A stretch of DNA of 64,000 bases. Origin: Achromobacter aloeverae (GTDB taxonomy: Bacteria; Pseudomonadota; Gammaproteobacteria; Burkholderiales; Burkholderiaceae_B). The notes beneath the pieces were generated by a model. The model was given only the letters and a program-made list of their open reading frames with translations. It searched no databases and was not told the origin of the DNA. Location: NCBI RefSeq assembly GCF_004121055.1, contig NZ_PYAL01000001.1:1240001-1304000 (forward strand), read 5' to 3'. A program made the translations under genes and the position numbers. The first letter of the stretch is position 1; each line of letters opens with the position of its first letter. Shown here piece by piece: positions 7,742 through 15,913 of the stretch.

Positions 7742-10700
7742 TTGACCCTGGCCATCACGCCATGCTGCTGCGTGCCCTGGCCTAGCTGGCCTTGATAGGC
7801 CACATCCATCGTCGTGGAGCGCCCCGCCCGCACGCTCAGGCCCGCTTCGATCAGCGCCGCGTCACGCGCGATCGGCGTGCCGGCCACGGTGAAGTCGGGT
7901 CCGTCGTCAAAGGCATGCGTGGCCGTGGGTGTGACGCTGCCATAGGCATGGCGCCAGCCCAGCGCGCCATGCAAGGTGGCATCGGTACGGCCCAACCGGA
8001 CGTCGCTCGCCGCCCGGACGCCCAGCGTCGAGAAGGTGATGTCGTCGCTATCGCCATCGGCATGCAGCCCGGCCGGCGTGCTTTCGTCATAGCCATGCAT
8101 GCGCTGGTGCGCGTACGCCAGGCCCGCGTAGGGTTCCACCGATACCGGTCCGGCATGCAGGGCGTAGCCGGCCTCGCCGAATACCTGGGAGGTGCTGCCC
8201 TGGTAGGAAGCCTGCGCCGTGCCCGGCAGATACACGCCACGGCGCGTGTCCACGTGATGCCAGGTCCGCGTCGCCCCCAACCGCAGGCCCAGGTCGCCCA
8301 GCTGGGTGCCGGCATACGCCCCCAGCGTGTAGCTATCCACCTTGGCGGATGCGTCCCGCGCATCGGCCGTGAGCGAGGTGTTGCCATAGCCCGCCAGCAG
8401 GCCGCCGCGCCAATGGCCGGGCAAGGGCGCATCGACGCCGATGAACAGGCCGCCCGTGGATCGGTCCAGCCTGGCGGAGCCGTCATGCGCGTCGCCGTCC
8501 AGCGATCCCCACGCGCCGTAGGCCCGCGCCCAACCCGCCACGGCGTCTGTGTCGGGCGACGCGGACGCGGGCGTGTCGCCCGCCCCGTAGGCCACGACGG
8601 GCGTGCTGCCCGCGCCAGCCTGGCCGAAGGCCGCGCGCAGCCGGTCGTTGACGGCGTCGCGCGCGAACTGGCTTTCGTCCAGCAGCGCCGATTTCAGGGA
8701 AGCATGGATCTCGCCGGAGAGCTGGTCGTAGGCATGGCGTATCGAGGTCGCGTCGCCGGATTGCGTGACGATGGCGTCGTAGACCGCCGTGCCGGCGCCC
8801 AGGCCTTCCACCCCTGCCGCCGCGGCGCGCTGGTTGGCGGTGGCGGCCACGTCGGCGAAGGCCACGCCATTGCGATCCAGTTCCAGGTAAACGTGCGTCG
8901 GGTCGTAGGTCAGGCTGGGCGTGAGAAAGGCATAGGTCGAGCTGACGGCGCCGAACGTGCCGCTGACCCCGCCATCGGCCGAGACGATGGTGTAGACCGA
9001 ATGCGGCTTGTAATCACCGGCCAGGCCGATGTGCGAGACCGCAGCGCCATTGAGCACCACCTGGCCCCCGGCCTGCACCCGGTCGCTGGCGCTGCCATCG
9101 GGATCCACCTCGACTTCATAGCGTGAGGCCGGATCGAAGACCAGGTCGCCCGCCACCCGCAGCGTGCCGATCGAGTTGCCCGGCGCCACGATGCCGCCCG
9201 CGCCCACCTGCACCGACCCGACCTGGCCCGCGCCGCCCAGCCTGGCGCCGTCCATGAGCCGCACGCCCCCGGCCAGCCGCGTGCCGTCCCCCGCCATGCC
9301 CACGCTGAGCGTGCCTTGCTGCACGATGGTGGTGCCGGTATAGGCGGACTCGTCGCCCGTCAGCAGCAGCTTGCCCGCGCCGCTCTTGGTCAATGCGCCG
9401 GCGCCCGAGAGTGGGCCGCCGAGCGTCAAGGTCGTGCCTGTATCGGTGACGATCGTGCCGCTGCCGCTCAGGTTGACGGCGCGCGTGCTGGCGATGTCGG
9501 CGGTGGTCTGTAGCGTGCCGCCCTGGAAGGTCAGGCTGCCGGAGGCGTCGCCCAGGCTGGCATCGCTCGATATACGCAGCACGCCTTCGGCGAGGGTCCA
9601 TGGCTTCACGGCGGTGGTGGCGTTGGCCAGCGTCCACGTGGCGGCGCCGACCTTCGCGTAGCTGTCGAAGCCTTGGTACTGCTTGCCGATCGCCGTCACA
9701 TCGAAGGTCGGGGCGGCGTTGGGAATTGCATTGGGAGCAGTGTCGGTGGTCGTGTCGGCGGTGGTGTCATTCGTCCCGCCCAAGGCCAGCACGTTGTCCG
9801 TCCCTCCTGGCGCCACCACCACCCTGCCCTCGATGTTCGAACCTGGCGCGAGCGCGAGCCGGTTATGACTCCCATGGAGATCGATGGCGTCCGCTCGCGC
9901 CTGGCCATCGCCGCTCAGTCCGCCCCGGATGGTCCCGGCATTGATGATGATGGCGCCGCCCTCCGGCGCCCCTTGTATGCCCGCGCCGCCCGCGCCGGCT
10001 TGGCCGGCAGTGCCGGCGCTGCCGTCAGCCTGTCCTCCCGTGCCGGCCGCTCCCGCCGTGCCGCCGAGCCCGCCGGCGCCGCCCGTGACCGTCGCCCCCG
10101 GCGCGACGATGACCGCGGCCCCTTGCCGCAAGGCGACTCCCGCGCCGCCATTGCCGCCATCGCCGCCATTGCCCCCCACGCCGCCCAGACCGCCTATATA
10201 GGTCTGGTCGTCGTAACCGAGGGCGTCGCCGCCGCGCGCGCCCTTGCCGCCGGCGCCGCCATTGCCGCCAGTCACGGCGGCCTGGACCGCCAGCGCGGCT
10301 CGCGGCTGCACGAGGATGCCGGCGCCGCCGTCGCCGCCACGGCCGCCGCTGCCGCCGTCGCCGGCGTAGCCATCGTAGAAGGCGTCGTTGATGCTGGCGG
10401 CGCCGCCGTTGCCGCCGCTGCCGCCAGCGCCGCCACGCACGCCGGCCCCGCCGGCGAGCAGCGCGCGCTGCCGCACGACGACGCCCGTGCCGCCGCCGCC
10501 GCCGCTCCCTCCGTCTCCGCCGCTGCCGATATCGGCGGCCGTGGCCGAAGCGCCGCCGACGCCGCCCGCGCCGCCTGTCCCGCCCGCGACCGCGCCGCCT
10601 TGCTCGAAAGTCACTGTCGACGCCGACTGCAAATCGAGTCCCCCGCCGCCATCGCCGCCGCGGCCGCCCTTGCCGCCGGTGCCGCCGACGCCCCCCACGG

Positions 10701-11619
10701 CGGAGCCGCTGTTGCCGCCAGCGCCGCCGGCGCCGCCGGCGCCTCCCGCCACGTCTGCCTGGATTTCGAAACGTGTCACGTCTTGCGCGACGATGCCCGT
10801 GCCGCCCTCTCCCGCGTCGCCACCGCCACCCCCGTTGCCGCCGCGGTCGCTGAGGTTGATGTTCGCGCTCTGCCTGCCACCATCTCCGCCATTGCCACCC
10901 GCGCCGCCCGTCACATCGGCCTGGATCGCGAGCGATGCGGCCTGTTGCACGTAGATTGCCGCGCCGCCATTACCGCCGGCATTGCCGTGGCCGCCGTCGC
11001 CACCATCACCGCCCCGGCCGCCGGAGCTGATGTCGGGATAGCCGCCATCGCCGCCATCGCCGCCCTTGCCTCCCGCGCCGCCGGCGCCACCCGTCACGCC
11101 CGCTTGGATCACCAGTGGTGCCGCCTGCCGCGCCACGACCCCGACGCCGCCGTCCCCGCCGCTGCCTCCACCGCCGCCATCGCCGCCATCTCCGCCGTCC
11201 GTGATGGGATCGTTCACCCTGCCGCGTTCGCCGGCGGCGCCTGCGCCACCATGGCCGCCGTTGCCGCCACTGCCGCCCTTGCCGCCCGTCACGCCATCGA
11301 AGAGGTCGCCAGGAATCGCATCGCTTACGACGATCCCCGCATCGCCGTTGCCACCGCTTCCGCCATCGCTCCCGTCGCCGCCATCGATACTCGCCCCGCC
11401 GCGGTCGCCGGGACTGCCATCCACACCGGCGCTCCCGTCGGCGCCCCCGGCTCCCACGATGGGCGCGGACCGCGCCTGCAAGGCGACCAGGGGCGTGACC
11501 CCCACCGCCATGGCCAGTAGCATCATGCGCACGGACCGCGCACGTCTGTTACCCAAAGTTGCACGATAAATTGCATTTTCTTGCATAACACGCGCGTTCG
11601 CAGCCGCTGGCATGTCCAT
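7729..11619 (-). CDS. Autotransporter with modular glycine-rich (PGRS-like) passenger
   Basis: 1296 residues from the ATG at 11619, which has AGGA six bases upstream (a GTG at 11688 would add 23 residues). After a signal peptide (core MMLLAMAVGVTPLVAL) about 550 residues consist of GGX/GGXGGX triplets broken by roughly eight short hydrophobic strands of the type VIQAGVTGG or IQADVTGG. This is followed by strands with autotransporter-associated repeat character (NATTAVKPWTLAEGVLRI, LTKSGAGKLLLTGDESAYTG) and the segment GGVRLMDGARLGGAGQVGSV typical of pertactin-like passengers. The last 280 residues (from AGWARAYGAWGS) form the beta-barrel and end in VNVVF. It is surface-exposed by family analogy; function is unknown. 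The passenger composition strongly resembles mycobacterial PE_PGRS glycine-rich domains, presumably by convergence. Confidence 0.93.
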   Translation of the reverse strand: MDMPAAANARVMQENAIYRATLGNRRARSVRMMLLAMAVGVTPLVALQARSAPIVGAGGADGSAGVDGSPGDRGGASIDGGDGSDGGSGGNGDAGIVVSDAIPGDLFDGVTGGKGGSGGNGGHGGAGAAGERGRVNDPITDGGDGGDGGGGGSGGDGGVGVVARQAAPLVIQAGVTGGAGGAGGKGGDGGDGGYPDISSGGRGGDGGDGGHGNAGGNGGAAIYVQQAASLAIQADVTGGAGGNGGDGGRQSANINLSDRGGNGGGGGDAGEGGTGIVAQDVTRFEIQADVAGGAGGAGGAGGNSGSAVGGVGGTGGKGGRGGDGGGGLDLQSASTVTFEQGGAVAGGTGGAGGVGGASATAADIGSGGDGGSGGGGGTGVVVRQRALLAGGAGVRGGAGGSGGNGGAASINDAFYDGYAGDGGSGGRGGDGGAGILVQPRAALAVQAAVTGGNGGAGGKGARGGDALGYDDQTYIGGLGGVGGNGGDGGNGGAGVALRQGAAVIVAPGATVTGGAGGLGGTAGAAGTGGQADGSAGTAGQAGAGGAGIQGAPEGGAIIINAGTIRGGLSGDGQARADAIDLHGSHNRLALAPGSNIEGRVVVAPGGTDNVLALGGTNDTTADTTTDTAPNAIPNAAPTFDVTAIGKQYQGFDSYAKVGAATWTLANATTAVKPWTLAEGVLRISSDASLGDASGSLTFQGGTLQTTADIASTRAVNLSGSGTIVTDTGTTLTLGGPLSGAGALTKSGAGKLLLTGDESAYTGTTIVQQGTLSVGMAGDGTRLAGGVRLMDGARLGGAGQVGSVQVGAGGIVAPGNSIGTLRVAGDLVFDPASRYEVEVDPDGSASDRVQAGGQVVLNGAAVSHIGLAGDYKPHSVYTIVSADGGVSGTFGAVSSTYAFLTPSLTYDPTHVYLELDRNGVAFADVAATANQRAAAAGVEGLGAGTAVYDAIVTQSGDATSIRHAYDQLSGEIHASLKSALLDESQFARDAVNDRLRAAFGQAGAGSTPVVAYGAGDTPASASPDTDAVAGWARAYGAWGSLDGDAHDGSARLDRSTGGLFIGVDAPLPGHWRGGLLAGYGNTSLTADARDASAKVDSYTLGAYAGTQLGDLGLRLGATRTWHHVDTRRGVYLPGTAQASYQGSTSQVFGEAGYALHAGPVSVEPYAGLAYAHQRMHGYDESTPAGLHADGDSDDITFSTLGVRAASDVRLGRTDATLHGALGWRHAYGSVTPTATHAFDDGPDFTVAGTPIARDAALIEAGLSVRAGRSTTMDVAYQGQLGQGTQQHGVMARVNVVF

Positions 11620-11673
11620 GGTTCCTGTAAAGGCGCGGGGGTCTTTCCCGGCGACAGTGAGGAGGAAGGAGCG

Positions 11674-11712
11674 GACAGGAACTGTCACGGCACCCGTTAC
11701 CGGAGGGTAACG
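11674..11712. promoter_or_regulatory. Two inverted repeats upstream of the glycine-rich autotransporter
   Basis: GACAG-GAA-CTGTC occupies 11674-11686 and CGTTACC-GGAG-GGTAACG occupies 11695-11712; a further self-complementary TAACGTTA lies at about 11727-11734. They fall 55 to 115 bases upstream of the autotransporter start (minus strand), in the 244-base gap between that gene and the 3' end of the mmsA-type gene. Otherwise I see nothing coding in this gap. They are candidates for regulator binding. Confidence 0.45.
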
Positions 11713-11863
11713 ATGCGAGCGGCGGATAACGTTAGCGGATCTGCGGCGACACTACATTTCATTACCGCCGGGCCGCGCGCAGCAAAATGCGCGTGTCAGG
11801 GCGGCCCGGCGGTCGATAGTCGGATTGCGCGAGGTCGGGGCCGGGAATGCCCCGCCCGCGTCG

Positions 11864-13357
11864 CTAGCGCATCGAAATGGTCGAGTTCACCGTCCTTCCA
11901 TGTCCCGACCAGCGCGCCGTCACCGTCTTGGTCTGCGTCCAGAACTGCACCGCCTGCTTGCCGTTGGGTCCAAGGTCGCCCAGCTTGGACCCCCGCGAGC
12001 CGGTGAAGCTGAACCAGGCCACCGGCACCGGAATGGGGATGTTGATACCCACCTGCCCGACGTCGATATTGTTCTGGAAGTAGCGCGCCGCGGCGCCGTC
12101 CTGGGTGAACAGCGCCACGCCGTTGCCGTTGGGATTGCCGTTGACGAAGGCCACCGCGTCCTCCAGCGTCTCCACCTCCACCACGCACAGCACCGGACCG
12201 AAGATTTCCTCGGTGTAGACCTTCATATCCCCCTTGACCCCCGCGAACACCGTAGGCCCGACGAAATTGCCCTTCTCGAAGCCGGCGACCTTGATGTCGC
12301 GACCATCGAGCAGCAGTTGCGCGCCTTCGTCCACGCCCTGCTGGATCAGGCCTTCCACGCGCTTGCGCGCCGACGGCGACACCAGCGGCCCCAGGTCGGC
12401 CTGGCGGTCCGTGCCGCTATTGACCTTGAGCTTGCGCGCCCGCTCGACGAACTCGGGCAGCCAATCGCGCGACTGTCCGACGAACACCGCCACGGACGTC
12501 GCCATGCAGCGCTGGCCCGCCGCGCCGAACGCGGCGCCCAGCAGTTGGTTGAGCACCACCTCGGGGTCCGCGTCGGGCAGGACCACGCAGTGGTTCTTTG
12601 CGCCCATCATGGACTGGCAGCGCTTGCCGGCCGCCGACGCGCGGTGATAGATCTCGGTGCCCACGCGCGTCGAGCCGATGAAGGACACGGCCTTGATATC
12701 CGGATGGTCGCAGATGCCCATGGCGATATCCGGTCCGCCGTGCACGACGTTCAGCACGCCCGGCGGCAGGCCCGCCTCCAGCGCCAGTTGCGCCAGGAAC
12801 AGCGAGGACGTGGGGTCCTGCTCGGATGGCTTGAGCACGAAGGTGTTGCCGCAGGACACGGCGATGGGGAACATGAAGCAGGGCAGCATCACCGGAAAGT
12901 TGAAGGCGGTGATGCCGGCGCAGACGCCCAGCGGCTGGATCAGCGTGTAGACGTCGATGCCGGACGCGGCGTTCTCCGCGTATTCGCCCAATTGCAGGCT
13001 GGCAATGGCGCAGGCGTGCTCGACCACCTCCAGGCCGCGGCCGACTTCGCCCTCGGCATCGGGCAGGGTCTTGCCATGCTCGCGCGTGATCATCTCGGCC
13101 AGCTTGCCAGTGTTCTCGCGCAGTAGCTGCTGGAACTTGAGCATCACGCGCATGCGCGTGCCCTGGCCGGCGTTGCGCCAGGTCTGGAAGGCCTGCTTGG
13201 AATTTGCGACGGCGCGGTCCAGCTCCTCGCGTGTGGCGAAAGGCACTTGCGCCACCACCTCCTGGGTGGCGGGGTTGATGACGTCGCGCCACTGCGTGGT
13301 CTGCGATTGCACCAGCTCGCCGCCGATCAGCAGGGGCAGGGGGGGGATGTCGGTCAT
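11864..13357 (-). CDS. mmsA: CoA-acylating methylmalonate-semialdehyde dehydrogenase
   Basis: 497 residues, an aldehyde dehydrogenase of the MMSDH subfamily that converts (methyl)malonate semialdehyde to propionyl-/acetyl-CoA in valine, beta-alanine or inositol breakdown. The NAD-binding SFIGSTRVG is at about 225-233 and the catalytic Cys284 is in GQRCMATS. The usual general-base Glu is replaced by Asn255 (MMGAKNH), as expected for CoA-dependent members. The start ATG at 13357 has GAGGAGA upstream. It is followed by nothing on the same strand and lies 44 bases downstream of an ABC binding-protein gene read in the same direction; a divergent LysR gene probably controls both. The substrate could differ from methylmalonate semialdehyde (iolA-type use). 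Confidence 0.92.
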   Translation of the reverse strand: MTDIPPLPLLIGGELVQSQTTQWRDVINPATQEVVAQVPFATREELDRAVANSKQAFQTWRNAGQGTRMRVMLKFQQLLRENTGKLAEMITREHGKTLPDAEGEVGRGLEVVEHACAIASLQLGEYAENAASGIDVYTLIQPLGVCAGITAFNFPVMLPCFMFPIAVSCGNTFVLKPSEQDPTSSLFLAQLALEAGLPPGVLNVVHGGPDIAMGICDHPDIKAVSFIGSTRVGTEIYHRASAAGKRCQSMMGAKNHCVVLPDADPEVVLNQLLGAAFGAAGQRCMATSVAVFVGQSRDWLPEFVERARKLKVNSGTDRQADLGPLVSPSARKRVEGLIQQGVDEGAQLLLDGRDIKVAGFEKGNFVGPTVFAGVKGDMKVYTEEIFGPVLCVVEVETLEDAVAFVNGNPNGNGVALFTQDGAAARYFQNNIDVGQVGINIPIPVPVAWFSFTGSRGSKLGDLGPNGKQAVQFWTQTKTVTARWSGHGRTVNSTISMR

Positions 13358-13401
13358 GGCGGTCTCCTCGAACGCGGAACGATGGGAAGGTTGAACAGGT
13401 T

Positions 13402-14730
13402 TCACTGGCGCGCGGTCTGCTGCACCAGCGGGCAGGTCGAATCCGCCAGCGGCTGGAAGGCGTCGGCGGCGGGAATCACCGACACCAGCCGCGAATAGTC
13501 CCAATCGCCATGCGACTCGGACGGCGTCTTCACCTGGTACAGATACATGTCGTGGATCACGCGGCCATCGGGCCGGATGCTGGCGTGACGCATGATGGGA
13601 TCGTCGATGGGCATGCGGCGCATCTGGGCCGCCACCTTGTCGGCATCGGTGGTGCCGGCCGCCGCGACGGCGCGCAGGTAGTGCAGCACGCTGGAGTAGA
13701 CCCCCGCCTGGGTCATGGTCGGCTTCAGGCCGCGGAAGGCTTTCTCGTAGCGAGCCGACCATTTGCGCGTGGCATCGTCATAGTCCCAATAGAAGCCGTC
13801 CACATAGGACAGGCCCTGGGCGTTCTGCAAGCCCAGCGCCCGCAGGTCGGACAGGAAGACCAGCAGCGACACCAGCCGCTGGCCGCCGGACACGATGCCG
13901 AACTCGCGCGCCTGCTTCACCGCGTTGACCGTATCCTGGCCACCGTTGGCCAGCGCCACCACCTGCGCTTTCGAGGATTGCGCCTGCAAGAGATAGGAAG
14001 CGAAATCCGGTGCGTTCAGCGGATGCCGCACGCTGCCCAACGTGGTCCCGCCCAGCGCCTTCACGGCCTTGGCGGTATCCGCCTCCAGCGCGTGGCCGAA
14101 CGCATAGTCGACCGTGATGAAGTACCAGGACTTGCCGCCATTGGCCACCGTGGCCTTGGCCGCCGCCACCGATTGCGAGTAGGTGTCGAACATCCAATGG
14201 AAGCCGGTGGGCGAGCATTCCTTGTTGGTCAGCGCCGTGGTGGCGGGACCGGAAAACAGCGCGATGCGATGCTTTTCACGGGCGATGCCCTGCACCGCCA
14301 GCGCCACCGCGGAATTCGTCAGGTCGGCGATGGCGTTCACGCCGTCCTGGTCGAACCATTCGCGCGCGCGCGCCGCGCCGACATCCGCCTTGTTCTGGTT
14401 GTCGGCGGACACCAGCGTGATCTTCATGCCCTTGCATTGCGCCGCCAGGCAATCGTCGATGGCCATTTGCGCGGCGGCCACGGATCCGGCGCCCCCCATC
14501 GCGGCATAGTTGCCGGACATATCCGTCAGCACGCCGATCTTCACCGCGGGCTGGTCGGCGGCCTGGGCGGCCAGGGGCGCCGCAAGAGCGGCCAGCGCGC
14601 CCAGGGACAAGGCCGGCGCGATGCGGCGCAGGCGGGACAGGAGAAAGGGAAGTTGCGGAAGGTGTGTAAGCTGCGCGAGGGCGCGCGCCACGGCGCCCAG
14701 CGGTGCTGGCGCGGCATTGCGGGTGGTCAT
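13402..14730 (-). CDS. ABC transporter substrate-binding protein, branched-chain amino acid (LivJ) type
   Basis: 442 residues from the ATG at 14730, preceded by AGGAG at eight bases (an ATG at 14736 would be too close to it). An unusually long N-terminal segment of about 40 residues precedes the hydrophobic signal core LSLGALAALAAPLAAQA. The mature protein opens with VKIGVLTDMSGNYAAMGG, the standard start of periplasmic binding proteins of the LivJ/Leu-Ile-Val fold, and contains the conserved segments SADNQNKADVGAARAREW and GGQDTVNAVKQAREFG. It would bind an amino acid, amide or aromatic acid in the periplasm. No permease or ATPase gene accompanies it, so it must use a transporter encoded elsewhere or act as a sensor. 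Cotranscription with the mmsA-type gene is likely. Confidence 0.88.
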   Translation of the reverse strand: MTTRNAAPAPLGAVARALAQLTHLPQLPFLLSRLRRIAPALSLGALAALAAPLAAQAADQPAVKIGVLTDMSGNYAAMGGAGSVAAAQMAIDDCLAAQCKGMKITLVSADNQNKADVGAARAREWFDQDGVNAIADLTNSAVALAVQGIAREKHRIALFSGPATTALTNKECSPTGFHWMFDTYSQSVAAAKATVANGGKSWYFITVDYAFGHALEADTAKAVKALGGTTLGSVRHPLNAPDFASYLLQAQSSKAQVVALANGGQDTVNAVKQAREFGIVSGGQRLVSLLVFLSDLRALGLQNAQGLSYVDGFYWDYDDATRKWSARYEKAFRGLKPTMTQAGVYSSVLHYLRAVAAAGTTDADKVAAQMRRMPIDDPIMRHASIRPDGRVIHDMYLYQVKTPSESHGDWDYSRLVSVIPAADAFQPLADSTCPLVQQTARQ

Positions 14731-14862
14731 GGACATGTCTCCTGGTTTTTCGCTGCCGACCGAGCGGGGTCTGGCGCCCCTTCGGGCCTGGGCGGTCTCT
14801 GCGGACCGTAGCCCAGTGTAGATGTGTAAAAATCCCCCAGCAATCGGACAAAATGCACATGA

Positions 14863-14882
14863 GTTGTTCAAAATTGCACAAC
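14863..14882. promoter_or_regulatory. Near-palindromic operator for the LysR regulator
   Basis: The 20-base site is a near-perfect dyad of the form GTTGT-N-CAA-NN-TTG-N-ACAAC, lying 39 bases upstream of the LysR gene and about 130 bases upstream of the divergently transcribed binding-protein gene. It contains the T-N11-A spacing expected of a LysR box. Autoregulation plus control of the divergent genes is inferred. Confidence 0.6.
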
Positions 14883-14920
14883 CCGGCCGATGACCCGACC
14901 GATGCGTGGAGCGAGACGAG

Positions 14921-15841
14921 ATGCTGGATTGGGACAGCCTGCGATATTTCCTGGCGGTGGCGCGCACGCAGCGCGTGAGCGCGGCCGCGCGCCTGCTGGG
15001 CGTTGAGCACACCACCGTCGCTCGCCGCGTGCGGGCGCTGGAGGCGGAAATGGATGTCCTGCTCTTCGAAAAATCCCGCAGCGCCGGCTTCATGCTGACC
15101 GAGGACGGGCAAAGGTTGTTCGTCCACGCCGAACAGATGGAAACCTGCGTGCACAATGCGCGCGAGAACCTGTCCGGCGTCGGCCAGGCGCCGTCGGGCC
15201 ATATGCGCATCGGCGCCACGGAGGGTTTCGGCAGCTATGTCCTGACGCCGCTGGCGGCGGACTTCCAGCGCCGCTATCCGCACATCACCCTGGACATCCT
15301 GCCGGTGCCGCGCTTCGTCAGCCTGTCCAAGCGCGAGGCCGATCTCGCCATCACCATCGAGCGTCCCCAGCGCGGGCCTTATGTGTGCAGCAAGCTCTGC
15401 GACTACGCCTTGAAGCTCTACGGCACGCCCGAGTACCTGGCGCGCCATCCGGCCATCCGCCATCGCGACGACCTTTCCACCCACACTTTCATCGGCTACG
15501 TGGACGAACTGCTGTTCAGCGAAAGCCTGCGCTACCTGGAAGACCTGCTGCCCGCCAGCCGGGTGGTACTACGCAGCACCAGCGTCATCGCCCAGTACCA
15601 CGCGGCGCTGCAAGGCCAGTCGCTGGCCATCCTGCCCTGCTTCATCGCGGCGCAGGACCCGCGCCTGGTCCCCATCCTGGAGCGCGAGATATCGATCACC
15701 CGCAGTTTCTGGATGTATTGCCACGAGGACCTGCGCAGGCTCAAGCGGGTCACCCTGCTGTGGGAGTTCATGCGCAAGTCCGTGCTGCGCAATGCCTCGC
15801 TGCTGGCGGGCCGCGGCGGCGCGCTGCGCTACCTGCCCTGA
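14921..15841 (+). CDS. LysR-family transcriptional regulator
   Basis: 306 residues from the ATG at 14921 (a GTG at 14906 is possible). The N-terminal winged helix-turn-helix is clear: LRYFLAVARTQRVSAAARLLGVEHTTVARRVRALE, with Leu-Gly-Val-Glu-His in the turn region. An effector-binding domain follows. The N-terminal style (RYFLAVART...HTTVARR) is that of the subgroup that regulates catabolic dehydrogenases. It is divergent from the binding-protein/mmsA-type pair and shares a 190-base intergenic region with an operator-like dyad, so control of that pair by a pathway intermediate is the obvious hypothesis. Confidence 0.93.
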   Translation: MLDWDSLRYFLAVARTQRVSAAARLLGVEHTTVARRVRALEAEMDVLLFEKSRSAGFMLTEDGQRLFVHAEQMETCVHNARENLSGVGQAPSGHMRIGATEGFGSYVLTPLAADFQRRYPHITLDILPVPRFVSLSKREADLAITIERPQRGPYVCSKLCDYALKLYGTPEYLARHPAIRHRDDLSTHTFIGYVDELLFSESLRYLEDLLPASRVVLRSTSVIAQYHAALQGQSLAILPCFIAAQDPRLVPILEREISITRSFWMYCHEDLRRLKRVTLLWEFMRKSVLRNASLLAGRGGALRYLP

Positions 15842-15881
15842 CGGGCGCCGGCATGGCAGTGGCGCCGCCGCGAAAAAGAAA

Positions 15882-15901
15882 GGGGCGCGGTCTCGCGCCC
15901 C
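15882..15901. terminator. Intrinsic terminator between convergent LysR and lptF genes
   Basis: GGGGCGCG at 15882-15889 pairs with CGCGCCCC at 15894-15901 across GTCT. On the minus strand it is followed by TTTCTTTTT, a good tail for termination of lptF; on the plus strand the tail is poorer (CTTCC). Confidence 0.8.
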
Positions 15902-15913
15902 CTTCCCCGAACG

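Noticed and set aside
9673-11520. 615-residue Ala-rich frame and a Pro-rich frame opposite the glycine-rich autotransporter
   Set aside because: They are the complements of GGC/GGX codons (Ala and Pro codons) in the passenger and carry no signal peptide or family motif.
7729-11619. Horizontal origin of the glycine-rich autotransporter from a mycobacterium
   Set aside because: Only composition is shared; the signal peptide, pertactin-like region and beta-barrel are proteobacterial, so convergence is the simpler view.
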